This document shows positions 16,622 through 26,724 of a DNA stretch of 64,000 nt, piece by piece; position 1 is the first letter of the stretch, and the number at the start of each line of letters is the position of its first letter. Origin of the DNA: CAUPWF01 sp036656795 (GTDB lineage: Bacteria > Bacillota > Clostridia > Lachnospirales > Lachnospiraceae); NCBI GenBank assembly GCA_036656795.1, contig JAVXHR010000010.1, positions 1-64,000 on the forward strand, given 5' to 3'. The notes below the pieces were generated by a model, which saw only the letters and a list, made by a program, of their open reading frames with translations, ran no database searches and was not told the DNA's origin. The position numbers and the translations under genes are program-made.

Positions 16622-19036
16622 CTAAACACATTCTTCTATGTATTGTTCAAATTCCTCTGTTGACATTAATACTTTTCTTGGTTTTGTTCCTTCTTCTTCT
16701 CCTACAACCCCAGCTTCTGATAGTTGGTCCATAATACGAGCCGCTCGATTAAATCCGATTTTAAAGACTCGTTGTAGCATTCCGATGGAAGCCTTATCTT
16801 TTTCTATAATAAATCGTCCGGCTTCTACAAAATACATATCCCGTTCCTCTTGATTCCCAAACGTCCCTTGTCCATTCCCACTTGTACTATCTATGTTTTG
16901 ATTGACATGATTGACTACTTCTTCATTGTATGTAGCATTTCCATTATGGTTTACAAGATATTCAACTACTGCCTGTACTTCTTTATCTGATACAAAAGAG
17001 CCTTGTACACGAGCTGGTTTCTGATACCCTGCCGGGTAAAACAACATATCTCCTTTTCCTAATAGCTTTTCTGCACCATTCATATCAATAATTGTTCTGG
17101 AATCCACACCAGAGGAAACAGAAAATGCAATTCTTGATGGCATGTTTGCCTTAATTAATCCCGTAATAACATTAACAGATGGGCGTTGTGTTGCCAATAC
17201 CAGATGAATCCCCGCTGCCCTTGCCAATTGTGCCAATCGGCAAATTGCCCCTTCTACTTCACCGGGTGCAACCATCATTAAATCTGCTAACTCATCTACA
17301 ATAATCACTAATTGTGGTAATCGAACCGGCTTATTTTCATCTTCTATCTCATCTATTGTAGCAATCTTTTCATTATATCCTTTTAAATCCCTGACATTAT
17401 ATTCAGCAAATAGTTGGTAACGTTTGGTCATCTCTGCCACTGCCCAATTTAATGCTCCTGCAGCTTTTTTGGGATCTGTAACTACGGGAATCATCAGATG
17501 TGGAATCCCATTATATACACTTAGTTCCACAACTTTAGGGTCAATCATAATTAACTTCACATCTTCTGGTCCTGCTTTGTAAAGAATACTCATAATTAAA
17601 GTATTGATACAAACCGACTTTCCAGAACCGGTTGCTCCTGCAATGAGTACATGTGGCATCTTCATAATATCCGCTACCACCACCTTACCGGCTAAGTCAC
17701 GTCCTGCTGCAAATGCAATATTCGAAGGATGATTTTTAAATTCAGGTGTTTCCAATAAATCTCGAAGCATGACTGCTGAATTCTCTTTATTGGGTACTTC
17801 AATACCAACTGCTGCTTTTCCGGGAATCGGTGCTTCAATACGAATATCTGCTGCCGCCAGATTCAGTTTAATATCATCTGCAAGACCCACAATTTTACTT
17901 ACCTTTACTCCTTGTTCTGGTTGGAGTTCATATCTGGTGACAGATGGGCCACAACTAACATTGGAAACGGTTACATTAACTCCAAAATTTTGCAGTGTCT
18001 GTTGTAATTTGATTGCTGTTTCACGAAGATGAATATCTGAATCACCTGAATCTTTTTTCCCTTTTGTTAATAAAGAAAGTGGTGGAACTTTATAGCTTTT
18101 TTTACGATTATAAGTATCCATACGAATCAGTTTATCTACACTTTCTACTTCTTGTTCTACTTCTCGAATCACCTCATTTTCCACTGCACTTGTTGCTCCC
18201 ATTGGTGTTGTAACAAAATTTTCATTTTTTGATGGAGTCTGCATGGCCTTTTCCTCTGTTATGTTCTGAGGATTAGCTCTATTAATGATAATTTCATCTT
18301 CTTGTGGAACCTTTAGTTCTTGTACATTGGGTGATTTTTTTGCAATTTCCGTATTGTAGGATACCCCTGAAACGGGATGATCTTTTCGACGCATTTCTTT
18401 TTGTTGGTTCTCTTGCACTTTTTTTTCTTTTTTTATATCTGCTTGTGCATGTCGCTGCTTCGCATCTTCTTTGGCGGACGAATAGGCTTTTTTACCCTCT
18501 CGTTTCATACCATGCAGTAGTGCTTTTTCTGTAAGAAGAATCATACATATAATAGCAATTACAATTACAATTACATAGGTCCCAATTATACCTATTGCTG
18601 GGCATAATAGTTTGACTAATCCTCCGCCAAGAATTCCACCACCCGTTTTTTCCAAACTGGAGGCATGGTAATAAGCTAATAATGTTGTTGTCTTATGATA
18701 CGAATTGGTTACTAACTGACTAAACGTACATATCATAAGCGATAACACAACTCCGGCTATTAATTTTATGTACACAGAGGATTTCCCTCTGTTCGATATC
18801 AGAAATGCAATTCCTAAAAATAATAGAAATGGCGCAACATATGCCAGTAAACCAAATACACCAAACAGTACAGAAGAAATTGCATCTCCTACAAATCCAC
18901 CAATTCCAAAATTACTGATAGTAAGCAAGATTCCAATGCCCAATGCAACTAATATAACAATCTCATCTTTTATTATATTTGGTTCTTTCTTTTTTTTCTG
19001 ATTAGAAGCACTCTTCTTTTTTGTATTTGATGCCAT
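16622..19036 (-). CDS. ftsK: DNA translocase FtsK/SpoIIIE
   Basis: 804 residues from ATG 19036 after AAGGGGGA. The N-terminus has four membrane segments (about 25-180). A charged linker follows, then the RecA-like motor with Walker A AGATGSGKSVCINTLI, Walker B LVIIVDELADLMM and the arginine-rich LARAAGIHLVLATQRPS. The winged-helix gamma domain at the C-terminus (VFKIGFNRAARIMDQLSEAG) reads KOPS/SRS sites. It pumps chromosome DNA through the septum in division or sporulation. Sequence alone does not separate FtsK from SpoIIIE. Confidence 0.95.
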   Translation of the reverse strand: MASNTKKKSASNQKKKKEPNIIKDEIVILVALGIGILLTISNFGIGGFVGDAISSVLFGVFGLLAYVAPFLLFLGIAFLISNRGKSSVYIKLIAGVVLSLMICTFSQLVTNSYHKTTTLLAYYHASSLEKTGGGILGGGLVKLLCPAIGIIGTYVIVIVIAIICMILLTEKALLHGMKREGKKAYSSAKEDAKQRHAQADIKKEKKVQENQQKEMRRKDHPVSGVSYNTEIAKKSPNVQELKVPQEDEIIINRANPQNITEEKAMQTPSKNENFVTTPMGATSAVENEVIREVEQEVESVDKLIRMDTYNRKKSYKVPPLSLLTKGKKDSGDSDIHLRETAIKLQQTLQNFGVNVTVSNVSCGPSVTRYELQPEQGVKVSKIVGLADDIKLNLAAADIRIEAPIPGKAAVGIEVPNKENSAVMLRDLLETPEFKNHPSNIAFAAGRDLAGKVVVADIMKMPHVLIAGATGSGKSVCINTLIMSILYKAGPEDVKLIMIDPKVVELSVYNGIPHLMIPVVTDPKKAAGALNWAVAEMTKRYQLFAEYNVRDLKGYNEKIATIDEIEDENKPVRLPQLVIIVDELADLMMVAPGEVEGAICRLAQLARAAGIHLVLATQRPSVNVITGLIKANMPSRIAFSVSSGVDSRTIIDMNGAEKLLGKGDMLFYPAGYQKPARVQGSFVSDKEVQAVVEYLVNHNGNATYNEEVVNHVNQNIDSTSGNGQGTFGNQEERDMYFVEAGRFIIEKDKASIGMLQRVFKIGFNRAARIMDQLSEAGVVGEEEGTKPRKVLMSTEEFEQYIEECV

Positions 19037-19084
19037 AAACATCCCCCTTAGTTGTCGAAACATACTGTGTTAATTATAACAGTT

Positions 19085-19759
19085 TTAAACTCCTGTGTCA
19101 TTATTTTTTTCAATCATAGAATAGAGCTTGTTAAAAGCTTGACTGATTCCTCCCACTTCATCAATCATGCCTACCTTTACTGCTTCTTCACCCTCCAACA
19201 TGGTTCCAACATCTTTTACAAGCTGTGTAGAATCAAGCATTAATGCTTCGATTTTCTCTTGGGTAATATGAGAATGTAACGCAATAAACTTCGTGATGCG
19301 GTCTTGTGTTTTTTCCATATTGCGATAACTTTGTGTAACTCCGATAAACATACCGGTTGTACGCACCGGATGTACAATCATTGTTCCACTTGGTACAATA
19401 AAAGAATAATCAGCTGATACAGCCAATGGTCCTCCTATAGAATGGCTTCCCCCAAGAACAAGAGATACTGTTGGTTTGCTAAGTGTTGCAATCATCTCTG
19501 CAATTGCTAATCCCGCTTCCACATCTCCACCAAGTGTATTTAATAATAACAACACGCCATCAATTTTGTCATCGTCTTCCACTTCCGCCAAAACAGGGAG
19601 CAAATGTTCATATTTTGTTGCTTTTGTATTTCCAGAAACCGATTCATGCCCTTCAATTTCCCCTATAATTGTCAATAATTTTATGACCTGTTTTCTTTTG
19701 TTACTCTCTAAATTCACACTCCCCAATTCAGTAATTTCTTCTTTTTTTTCTTCTTGCAT
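19085..19759 (-). CDS. tepA: ClpP-like serine protease, TepA family
   Basis: 224 residues of the ClpP/crotonase fold without a partner ATPase gene. The oxyanion region LNTLGGDVEAG, the nucleophile Ser in GGSHSIGGPLA and His in TMIVHPVRTTG follow the ClpP order. The position beside ftsK is the same as in Bacillus, where the homologue (YmfB/TepA) has been linked to secretion or spore processes. Two adjacent ATGs exist; 19759 has better spacing from GGAGG. Confidence 0.88.
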   Translation of the reverse strand: MQEEKKEEITELGSVNLESNKRKQVIKLLTIIGEIEGHESVSGNTKATKYEHLLPVLAEVEDDDKIDGVLLLLNTLGGDVEAGLAIAEMIATLSKPTVSLVLGGSHSIGGPLAVSADYSFIVPSGTMIVHPVRTTGMFIGVTQSYRNMEKTQDRITKFIALHSHITQEKIEALMLDSTQLVKDVGTMLEGEEAVKVGMIDEVGGISQAFNKLYSMIEKNNDTGV

Positions 19760-19813
19760 CATCCACCTCCATGTGGTCTAGTATGCAAAATTCTTCTAAA
19801 TCTATGCACTCTT

Positions 19814-19853
19814 TCAAAAAAGAAGCCTCTCTTGACAGGAGAGACTTCTTTTA
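19814..19853 (-). terminator. Terminator after metY
   Basis: On the minus strand AAAGAAGTCTCTC pairs with GAGAGGCTTCTTT (one mismatch, 7-base loop) and runs into T bases. It separates metY from tepA. Confidence 0.85.
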
Positions 19854-19861
19854 AATATAAT

Positions 19862-21142
19862 CTATGCCTTTTGTAGTGCCTGCTCTAAATCAGCAATAAT
19901 ATCTTCTGCATTCTCAATTCCAACACTAAAACGAATCAAATCAGGCTGTACTCCTGCTTCCTTTAATTCTATATCATTCATCTGACGATGTGTATGACTT
20001 GCCGGGTGTAATACAGACGTACGGGCATCTGCAACATGGGTTACAATTGCAGCTAGTTTCAGGCTGTCCATCATAGTCACAGACGCCTCTCTTCCACCTT
20101 TAATTCCAAAACAAATTACACCACAGGTACCATTTGGCATGTATTTTTGAGCCAATTCATAATAGGTATCATCTTCTAATTCCGCACAGCTTACCCATGC
20201 AACTTTCTCATGTTTTTTAAGATATTGAGCAACTGCTTTTGCATTTGCACAATGTCGCTCCATACGAAGATGAAGTGTCTCCAGTCCGATATTAATTAGG
20301 AATGCATTTTGTGGGGATTGAATAGAGCCTAAATCTCGCATTAATTGTACAGTTGCTTTTGTAATATAAGCACCTTTCCCAAATCGTTCTGTATAAACTA
20401 CCCCATGATAAGTTTCATCAGGAGCCGTAAGTCCTTTATATTTGTCTCCATAATTTGTCCAGTCAAAATTCCCACTATCTACAATTGCTCCACCAATTGT
20501 CATAGCATGTCCATCCATATATTTAGTGGTAGAATGAGTTACAATATCTGCACCCCATTCAAATGGACGGCAGTTAATCGGAGTGGCAAATGTATTATCT
20601 ACAATTAATGGGACCCCGTGTGCATGTGCAACTTTTGCAAATTTTTCAATATCTAAAATTACTAATGCCGGATTGGCAATGGTTTCTCCAAACACCGCTT
20701 TTGTATTCTCTTGAAATGCTGCATTTAATTCTTCCACACTTGCACTTGCATCTACAAAAGTTGCTTCAATTCCCATCTTTTTAAGTGTATGTGCGTAAAG
20801 ATTGTAAGTTCCACCATATACAGCCGACGCGCACACAATATGATCTCCCGCTTCTGCAATATTCATAATTGCATAAAAATTTGCTGCTTGTCCTGAAGAA
20901 GTCAACATAGCTGCAACGCCACCTTCTAAATCACATATTTTAGATGCAACGGTGTCATTGGTTGGATTTTGAAGTCTGCTATAAAAATAGCCACTTTCTT
21001 CTAAATCAAACAATTTTCCCATCTGCTCACTTGTATCGTATTTAAATGTTGTACTTTGATAGATTGGTAGAACTCGTGGTTCTCCTTTTGCTGGTTTCCA
21101 TCCCGATTGAATGCATTTTGTTTCGATTTTAAAGTCACTCAT
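19862..21142 (-). CDS. metY: O-acetylhomoserine sulfhydrylase
   Basis: 426 residues of the Cys/Met-metabolism PLP family. The PLP lysine lies in HSTTKYMDGHA; LTSSGQAANFYAI and VDNTFATPINCRP bind cofactor and substrate. The acetylhomoserine type is indicated by the length and the insertion around GNFDWTNYGDKYKGL. It makes homocysteine (or Met/Cys) from O-acetylhomoserine and sulfide. AGGAGG precedes ATG 21142. No riboswitch or T-box is visible upstream; it follows the CFI-box gene by 12 bp. Confidence 0.94.
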   Translation of the reverse strand: MSDFKIETKCIQSGWKPAKGEPRVLPIYQSTTFKYDTSEQMGKLFDLEESGYFYSRLQNPTNDTVASKICDLEGGVAAMLTSSGQAANFYAIMNIAEAGDHIVCASAVYGGTYNLYAHTLKKMGIEATFVDASASVEELNAAFQENTKAVFGETIANPALVILDIEKFAKVAHAHGVPLIVDNTFATPINCRPFEWGADIVTHSTTKYMDGHAMTIGGAIVDSGNFDWTNYGDKYKGLTAPDETYHGVVYTERFGKGAYITKATVQLMRDLGSIQSPQNAFLINIGLETLHLRMERHCANAKAVAQYLKKHEKVAWVSCAELEDDTYYELAQKYMPNGTCGVICFGIKGGREASVTMMDSLKLAAIVTHVADARTSVLHPASHTHRQMNDIELKEAGVQPDLIRFSVGIENAEDIIADLEQALQKA

Positions 21143-21154
21143 CTTGTTTTCCTC

Positions 21155-21913
21155 CTATGAATACAGGTATTCTTTCTGTAAATTACGAACCATGTTGCTA
21201 TAGATATCTTTGCATTCATCAAATCTATTTTGTTCAATAAGATGCACACATTTTTCGAGATAAGAACTCCAGATTCCACGATATATATCCTCTGAATGTT
21301 CTAATTGATCAATTCTCTTTACAATGGTTGGTGCAATATCATAATACTCTTTAATAATTGCTTCTCCATCTTCCTGATATACCAGATATTCATCTCTATA
21401 ATCTCTTAGTAACGTCAATTCATAGCAATCATCTACCTTATGAAGGCTTTCACATACCGCTGTTGTAATGTAACACAGGTTTGTTTTGAATCCTCCATTA
21501 ATCTGTTCAAATGTAGAAGATTTAATCATCATTTTAGGAGAATATTCATTCCAAAATCGAATGATTTCTTCTGAAATCTTTTCACAAAATTCTTCATGAG
21601 ATTGTATGAATAATGGAATCACATAGGTAACCATTGCCATATTGTAATCAACCATACGATTATTTCTTGCATGTTTCGATATTTTCATTAGTTCCTGTTG
21701 AGCATAATCTGGCAATACACTTGCAAACTCTTCAATAGCACTTTGTGTATCTTCAGCCTCTTTACAAAATGTATTCATTTCTGTAAAAAAATCCTGATAC
21801 TTTTTATAGGTCTGATGGAACAAATCATCATATGTTTTTTTCTTGAAACTGTGAGACAACTGAACCGATTCACGAAATAACTCTTTTAATGTTTCTTCTG
21901 TATGAGTATTCAT
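21155..21913 (-). CDS. CFI-box protein of unknown function
   Basis: 252 residues from ATG 21913 after GGGAGGA; an in-frame start at 21955 would overlap yebC. Mostly alpha-helical. Residues 147-177 contain CYITTAVCESLHK followed by LLRDYRDEYL, which I recognise as the CFI-box motif (Cys, small-residue run, then a LRxxRDxYL helix) found at the end of many otherwise unrelated bacterial proteins. The function is unknown. It lies between yebC and metY. Confidence 0.7.
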   Translation of the reverse strand: MNTHTEETLKELFRESVQLSHSFKKKTYDDLFHQTYKKYQDFFTEMNTFCKEAEDTQSAIEEFASVLPDYAQQELMKISKHARNNRMVDYNMAMVTYVIPLFIQSHEEFCEKISEEIIRFWNEYSPKMMIKSSTFEQINGGFKTNLCYITTAVCESLHKVDDCYELTLLRDYRDEYLVYQEDGEAIIKEYYDIAPTIVKRIDQLEHSEDIYRGIWSSYLEKCVHLIEQNRFDECKDIYSNMVRNLQKEYLYS

Positions 21914-21914
21914 T

Positions 21915-22646
21915 TTATTCCTCCCAGTTATGGTATACTTCCTGTACATCATCATCTTCTTCTAATAAATCCAATGTTTTCTGGATATTCTTTAAGTCGC
22001 CGTCCTCTGTCAGTTCCACCATCGTTTGTGGAATCATGGTTACTTCTGCAATTACCATAGGAATTCCGGCTTCTTCTAATAATAGACGGACCTCACTAAA
22101 ATTCTCCGGCGTAGTAAGAATCTCGTAACTATCATCTTCCTCTACAAAATCCTCTGCTCCTGCATCTAATGCTATCATCATTAATTCATCTGCATCTGTT
22201 TCATATTCTTCTTTTGCAATTACAATTTGTCCTTTTTGATCAAACATAAATGAAACACAACCCGGTGTTCCTACATTTCCACTTCCTTTTGTAAATGCAT
22301 TCCTTACATTAGATGCAGTTCTGTTTTTGTTATCTGTTAATGCGTCCACAATAATCGCTGTACCATTTGGACCATACCCCTCATAAGTAACATGCTCATA
22401 ATTTGATGAATTTGCATCTCCTGCTGCTTTTTTAATGCTTCTGTCTATATTATCATTTGGCATATTATTTGCCTTTGCTTTTGCAATCATATCCCGTAAT
22501 CTACTGTTATTTGCTGGATCCGGTCCACCACCTTCTTTCACTGCAACTGCTAATTCTCTACCAATTTTTGTAAATATTTTTCCTCTTACAGAATCATTTT
22601 TTTCTTTTTTATGTTTAATATTTGCAAACTTTGAATGTCCTGACAT
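21915..22646 (-). CDS. yebC: YebC/PmpR-family protein
   Basis: 243 residues beginning MSGHSKFANIKHKKEK, the invariant family start, at ATG 22646 after AGAGGAT; an earlier ATG at 22667 is less likely. Central YEGYGPNGTAIIVDALTDN and the acidic C-terminus match. Members act as transcription regulators or, in recent work, help ribosomes through proline-rich stalls. Which applies here is not decidable. Confidence 0.95.
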   Translation of the reverse strand: MSGHSKFANIKHKKEKNDSVRGKIFTKIGRELAVAVKEGGGPDPANNSRLRDMIAKAKANNMPNDNIDRSIKKAAGDANSSNYEHVTYEGYGPNGTAIIVDALTDNKNRTASNVRNAFTKGSGNVGTPGCVSFMFDQKGQIVIAKEEYETDADELMMIALDAGAEDFVEEDDSYEILTTPENFSEVRLLLEEAGIPMVIAEVTMIPQTMVELTEDGDLKNIQKTLDLLEEDDDVQEVYHNWEE

Positions 22647-22706
22647 ATGTATATATCCTCTCTTCACTTTCTTAATTATAATTCTTAATTACAATTCTTT
22701 ATTTTA

Positions 22707-23579
22707 TCACTCTTTTGTACTTTCGTCTAGTTCTCTCTCATCGTCTTTTGTAATCTGTACACTTTCTATCATATTATTATCTATGGTAAGTACTTGAAAA
22801 TGATAACCTTTGTACTCTATCATACATGTTTCATCTTCATTTGGAATACGATCAAGACAATGAATCAAAAATCCATTGAGTGTTTCACAATCTTCTTCAT
22901 CAAATACAATTTCCAATATATCTTCCAAATCTTCCAATTCTGTCATTCCGTTAACTAAATATGTATGTTCTTGTTGCTGCACGATAAAATTTTCATCTTC
23001 ATCATATTCATCTAGGATATTGCCTACAATTTCTTCCAGAATATCTTCCATAGCCACGATTCCTGACGTTTGACCATACTCATCTAAGACAACTGCCATA
23101 TGATTTTTTTCGGACTGCATCTCTTTAAATAACTTGTCAATACTTTTTGTCTCCGGAACAAAACTAACAGGTCTAAGATATTCTTTTAATTCCTGAATTG
23201 TCTTACTACGCAAACTAGTATCAAGATAGCATTTTGTAACATCTCTTAGATATAAAATTCCTGTAATCGTATCAATGTCTCCTTCATATACTGGAAATCT
23301 GGAATAATTTTCTTCTAAAATAAAGGTAAGTGCTTCTTCTAATGTCTGGTTACTATCAATGGCAATAATATTCTTTCGATGGGTCATAATATCCTTGACA
23401 TTTTTATCTCCATATTCAAAAATATTACGAATCATCTCTGCCTCATTACTCACAAATACCCCTTGTTCATGCCCTTCATCTACCATTGAAATTATCTCTT
23501 CTGCCACATCCTCCTGTTCTTCCATGTTTCCTGAAAACATACATTTCATCTTATGTAACAGATTGCCATCTTCTTCCAT
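22707..23579 (-). CDS. CBS-domain protein, HlyC/CorC type
   Basis: 290 residues. A short N-terminal helix is followed by the linker with VKDIMTHRKNI, a CBS pair (about 65-180; YSRFPVYEGDIDTITGILYLRD and HMAVVLDEYGQTSGIVAMEDILEEIVG) and a CorC_HlyC domain at the C-terminus. The DUF21 membrane domain of full-length relatives is missing, so this is the soluble CorC form, linked elsewhere to Mg/Co efflux. GGAG lies 13 bases before ATG 23579, an unusually wide spacing. Confidence 0.9.
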   Translation of the reverse strand: MEEDGNLLHKMKCMFSGNMEEQEDVAEEIISMVDEGHEQGVFVSNEAEMIRNIFEYGDKNVKDIMTHRKNIIAIDSNQTLEEALTFILEENYSRFPVYEGDIDTITGILYLRDVTKCYLDTSLRSKTIQELKEYLRPVSFVPETKSIDKLFKEMQSEKNHMAVVLDEYGQTSGIVAMEDILEEIVGNILDEYDEDENFIVQQQEHTYLVNGMTELEDLEDILEIVFDEEDCETLNGFLIHCLDRIPNEDETCMIEYKGYHFQVLTIDNNMIESVQITKDDERELDESTKE

Positions 23580-23600
23580 AATTATGATGTAACTCCTTTT

Positions 23601-23948
23601 CTATGTATGAAGCTCCATACTAATCTGAAGTGCTTCATCAACTTTTTTCATTAGTTCCATATCTAGATGACACACCAGCTCTCTAAGTCGCTGTTTGTCA
23701 ATTGTTCTAATTTGTTCCAACAATATCACTGAATTTTTAACAATTTGATATCGTTTAGCGTCCACCTCTACATGAGTTGGTAATTTTGCCTTGTTCATTC
23801 TAGAGGTAATAGCCGCACAGATTACAGTAGGGCTATGTTTATTTCCAATATCATTTTGAATAATAAGTACCGGTCGCACCCCACCCTGTTCAGAACCAAC
23901 TACTGGGCTTAAATCCGCATAATATATATCTCCACGTCTGATTTGCAC
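23601..23948 (-). CDS. MazF/PemK-type mRNA interferase
   Basis: 115 residues from GTG 23948 (MQIRRGDIYYADL), eight bases after GGAGAG; GTG 23957 is also open. RRGDIYYADLSPVVGSEQGG and RPVLIIQND are the MazF/NdoA barrel, and Arg in RGD and Thr in AAITSRM are catalytic in the family. In Bacillus ndoA follows alr with the antitoxin gene ndoAI in between. Here only 69 bp separate this gene from alr and they hold no antitoxin ORF. Confidence 0.9.
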   Translation of the reverse strand: MQIRRGDIYYADLSPVVGSEQGGVRPVLIIQNDIGNKHSPTVICAAITSRMNKAKLPTHVEVDAKRYQIVKNSVILLEQIRTIDKQRLRELVCHLDMELMKKVDEALQISMELHT

Positions 23949-24017
23949 TTCTTTCACTCTCCGATTTTTTAAGATAAGATAAGTATTTCCATCTTTTTCG
24001 GAAGTATTCTATAGTTC

Positions 24018-25184
24018 TTATGCAAAATAATCTACTTGTTCAGAAATTTTACCACCTTTTACATAGACTCTCGGAATTCGTTTTCCCAGTCCACAGACAA
24101 ACTCATAATTAAATTTACCTGATAATTCACTTAATGTTTCAACAGACAATGTTTCTTTACCATCGGTTCCAATCAAAGTCACTTTATCGCCAAACTGTAC
24201 CCCCGGAATATGGTTTACATCTACAATAAATTGATCCATACAAATTCGTCCAATAATAGGCGCTCTTTGTCCACGTACTAGCACATATCCCACATTAGAC
24301 AGACTACGTGGATATCCATCTCCATACCCAATAGGTACCGTTGCAATCATCATATCATCTGGTGCAATAAAGGTTCCACCGTAACTCACCGGAGTCCCTT
24401 TTTCAATTTGTTTTACAGATGCTAGATGGCTCTTCAATTCCAATGCCGGTTTTAACACAATATCTGTATGATTTACTTCTTCCGATGGATACAATCCATA
24501 AATTGCAATTCCTGCTCTTACAATATCCATATCCGCATCCGGCATATCAATAATTGCCGCACTATTTGCACAGTGTTGATGTTCAAACACAACCTCCTGT
24601 GCCTTTAATTGTGATACCATCCATTTATATTCTTTTAATTGCATCTGGGTAAATGATTTATCTATCTCATCTGCTTTTGCAAAATGAGTAAAAATTCCTT
24701 CCATACGTAGATTTGGCAATTGGCTAATGCGCGTAATAGCATCCACATTCTCCTGACATATTGTAAATCCCAGTCTTGCCATACCCGTATCCAATTTAAT
24801 ATGGATATACGCAATTTTATCCTGCTCAACTGCCAGATTAGAAAGTGCCTGCGCCATTTCCTCGGAATAGACATTCATACGAATCTCATGTTTTAACATT
24901 TCTTCATATTGGTCAGGAAATATACAGCCAAGTACAAGAATCGGTTTTTTCACATTCTCACTTCTTAGAACCACTGCTTCATCAAGGGTTGCAACTGCAT
25001 ACCCCCAGATATATTCGTGGATTTCCAACATCTTCGCAATCTGAACTGCACCATGTCCATATCCATCTGTCTTAATTACCGCAATTATTTTTGTATTGTT
25101 TGAGAGATTTTTCTTCATCTGTTCCATATTATATGCTATCGTATCCAAATCAATCTTTGCATATACTCTACTATATGTTTTCAA
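24018..25184 (-). CDS. alr: Alanine racemase
   Basis: 388 residues. The PLP lysine is in AVIKTDGYGHGA and the opposing catalytic Tyr in VSYGGTFIA. It makes D-Ala for peptidoglycan; in spore formers one copy may also act on spores. The start is TTG at 25184, seven bases after AAGGAGTG, and overlaps the end of the nnr gene by 14 bp. Confidence 0.96.
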   Translation of the reverse strand: MKTYSRVYAKIDLDTIAYNMEQMKKNLSNNTKIIAVIKTDGYGHGAVQIAKMLEIHEYIWGYAVATLDEAVVLRSENVKKPILVLGCIFPDQYEEMLKHEIRMNVYSEEMAQALSNLAVEQDKIAYIHIKLDTGMARLGFTICQENVDAITRISQLPNLRMEGIFTHFAKADEIDKSFTQMQLKEYKWMVSQLKAQEVVFEHQHCANSAAIIDMPDADMDIVRAGIAIYGLYPSEEVNHTDIVLKPALELKSHLASVKQIEKGTPVSYGGTFIAPDDMMIATVPIGYGDGYPRSLSNVGYVLVRGQRAPIIGRICMDQFIVDVNHIPGVQFGDKVTLIGTDGKETLSVETLSELSGKFNYEFVCGLGKRIPRVYVKGGKISEQVDYFA

Positions 25185-26682
25185 TTATATCACTCCTTAT
25201 ATCTTTTAATACCGTACTTATCTGCTCTATAATATCACTGGCCAATACACTATAACAACCTTTTTTTTGCATCGAAACTTCCCCTGCTAGACCGTGTAGA
25301 TATACCCCTAAAGTTGCACTTTTATATGAAGATATCCCTTGTGCCATAAATCCGGCAATCATTCCGGTTAACACATCTCCTGTCCCGGCTTTTGACATTG
25401 CTCCACAACCGGAGCAATTAATATACAATCCTGTTTTCTTTTGTAAAACCATGGTTCTAGCATCTTTCAGTACACAAGTACCACCATATAAATTTATGCA
25501 TCGCTCCAACATTTCTAATCGATGTTCCAGAACTTCTAAAACCTCACAATGCAACAATCCGGCCATTTCTTTCATATGAGGGGTCAGCACCACCTGTTTG
25601 AAATCAAATATCTGGCACGTTTCTTGTTTTGCTAACCAGTTTAATCCATCTGCATCTACCACACAAGGCCCTCGAAAATCACGTAATACTTGAAGAAGTA
25701 TCTGACTTGATATATTGCTCTTTCCTAGGCCGGATCCTATGGCAACAACCTCTGCCCATGCCAATAAGGATGCAACTTCCGATTCTTCATATTGTGTATA
25801 AGTCGTAAGAACAGCCTCCGGTAATAATTGTTGTAAGATGACGCGATTTTCTTCCACTGTATAGATTCGAACCAGACCTGCACCTACTGCATAGGCCGCT
25901 TTTGCACTTAGATAAGCTGCACCGGACATTCCCATGCTTCCTACAATCATCAAGACTTTTCCATACGTTCCTTTGTTGGAATTAATAGTTCTCTTTGGAA
26001 GTAGCTTTGGAAGGTCCTTTTTCTCATAGGTATAAGGAATTGGGCTTTCTTGTGGCAATGCACAATCTTCAATTCCGATCTCAACCGGAATGACACGTCC
26101 ACTATATCCATACCCATCATGCAGTGTCGTCCCTAATTTTTCATATGCAAGTGCAATTGTAAGGTCTGCTTTTACCGCAATTCCCAATACTTTTCCACTG
26201 GTGGATTCAATTCCAGATGGAATATCAATAGCGACCTTTACTCCTGAGATTTGATTAATTTGTTCTATATTCCGAGCATAACCCCCTGTAATAGTTCGAC
26301 TTAAACCAACACCAAATATAGCGTCTATTACCATACTATATTCATCACATGGGATAGAATCTCCAATGGACAATCCACATTTTTCAAGAATACCAATCTG
26401 TGTTCTTGTTTCTATGGTACAAGTTTCCCTATTGCCTATTAGCACTACGGTAACCTTATAGCCTTTTAGGTAAAGCAGTCGAGCAATGGCCATGCCATCA
26501 CCACCATTGTTGCCGGTGCCACACACTACCAATATATGTGAACAATCCAGATGTTGATTCTGTAGAATTGCTACACATTGTAACGCAGCACGCTCCATTA
26601 ACACCAAAGATGGAATTCCAATTGTATGGATTGTCATATCATCTGCTTGTTTCATCATTGCCCCTGTTGGTAAATATCGCAT
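25171..26682 (-). CDS. nnrD/nnrE: Bifunctional NAD(P)HX epimerase/dehydratase
   Basis: 503 residues in two domains. The N-terminal epimerase has CGTGNNGGDGMAIARLL; the C-terminal ADP/ATP-dependent dehydratase has GSGLGKS, the conserved VVDADGLNWL and SKAGTGDVLTGMIAG. The pair repairs hydrated NADH and NADPH. I use ATG 26682 (MRYLPTG), preceded by AGAGGTG; GTG at 26691 is in frame but overlaps that site. It is coupled to alr by overlap. Confidence 0.94.
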   Translation of the reverse strand: MRYLPTGAMMKQADDMTIHTIGIPSLVLMERAALQCVAILQNQHLDCSHILVVCGTGNNGGDGMAIARLLYLKGYKVTVVLIGNRETCTIETRTQIGILEKCGLSIGDSIPCDEYSMVIDAIFGVGLSRTITGGYARNIEQINQISGVKVAIDIPSGIESTSGKVLGIAVKADLTIALAYEKLGTTLHDGYGYSGRVIPVEIGIEDCALPQESPIPYTYEKKDLPKLLPKRTINSNKGTYGKVLMIVGSMGMSGAAYLSAKAAYAVGAGLVRIYTVEENRVILQQLLPEAVLTTYTQYEESEVASLLAWAEVVAIGSGLGKSNISSQILLQVLRDFRGPCVVDADGLNWLAKQETCQIFDFKQVVLTPHMKEMAGLLHCEVLEVLEHRLEMLERCINLYGGTCVLKDARTMVLQKKTGLYINCSGCGAMSKAGTGDVLTGMIAGFMAQGISSYKSATLGVYLHGLAGEVSMQKKGCYSVLASDIIEQISTVLKDIRSDIIENI

Positions 26683-26724
26683 TGCCTTCACCTCTTTGTA
26701 TTTTTTATGTCAAACACATAAACG

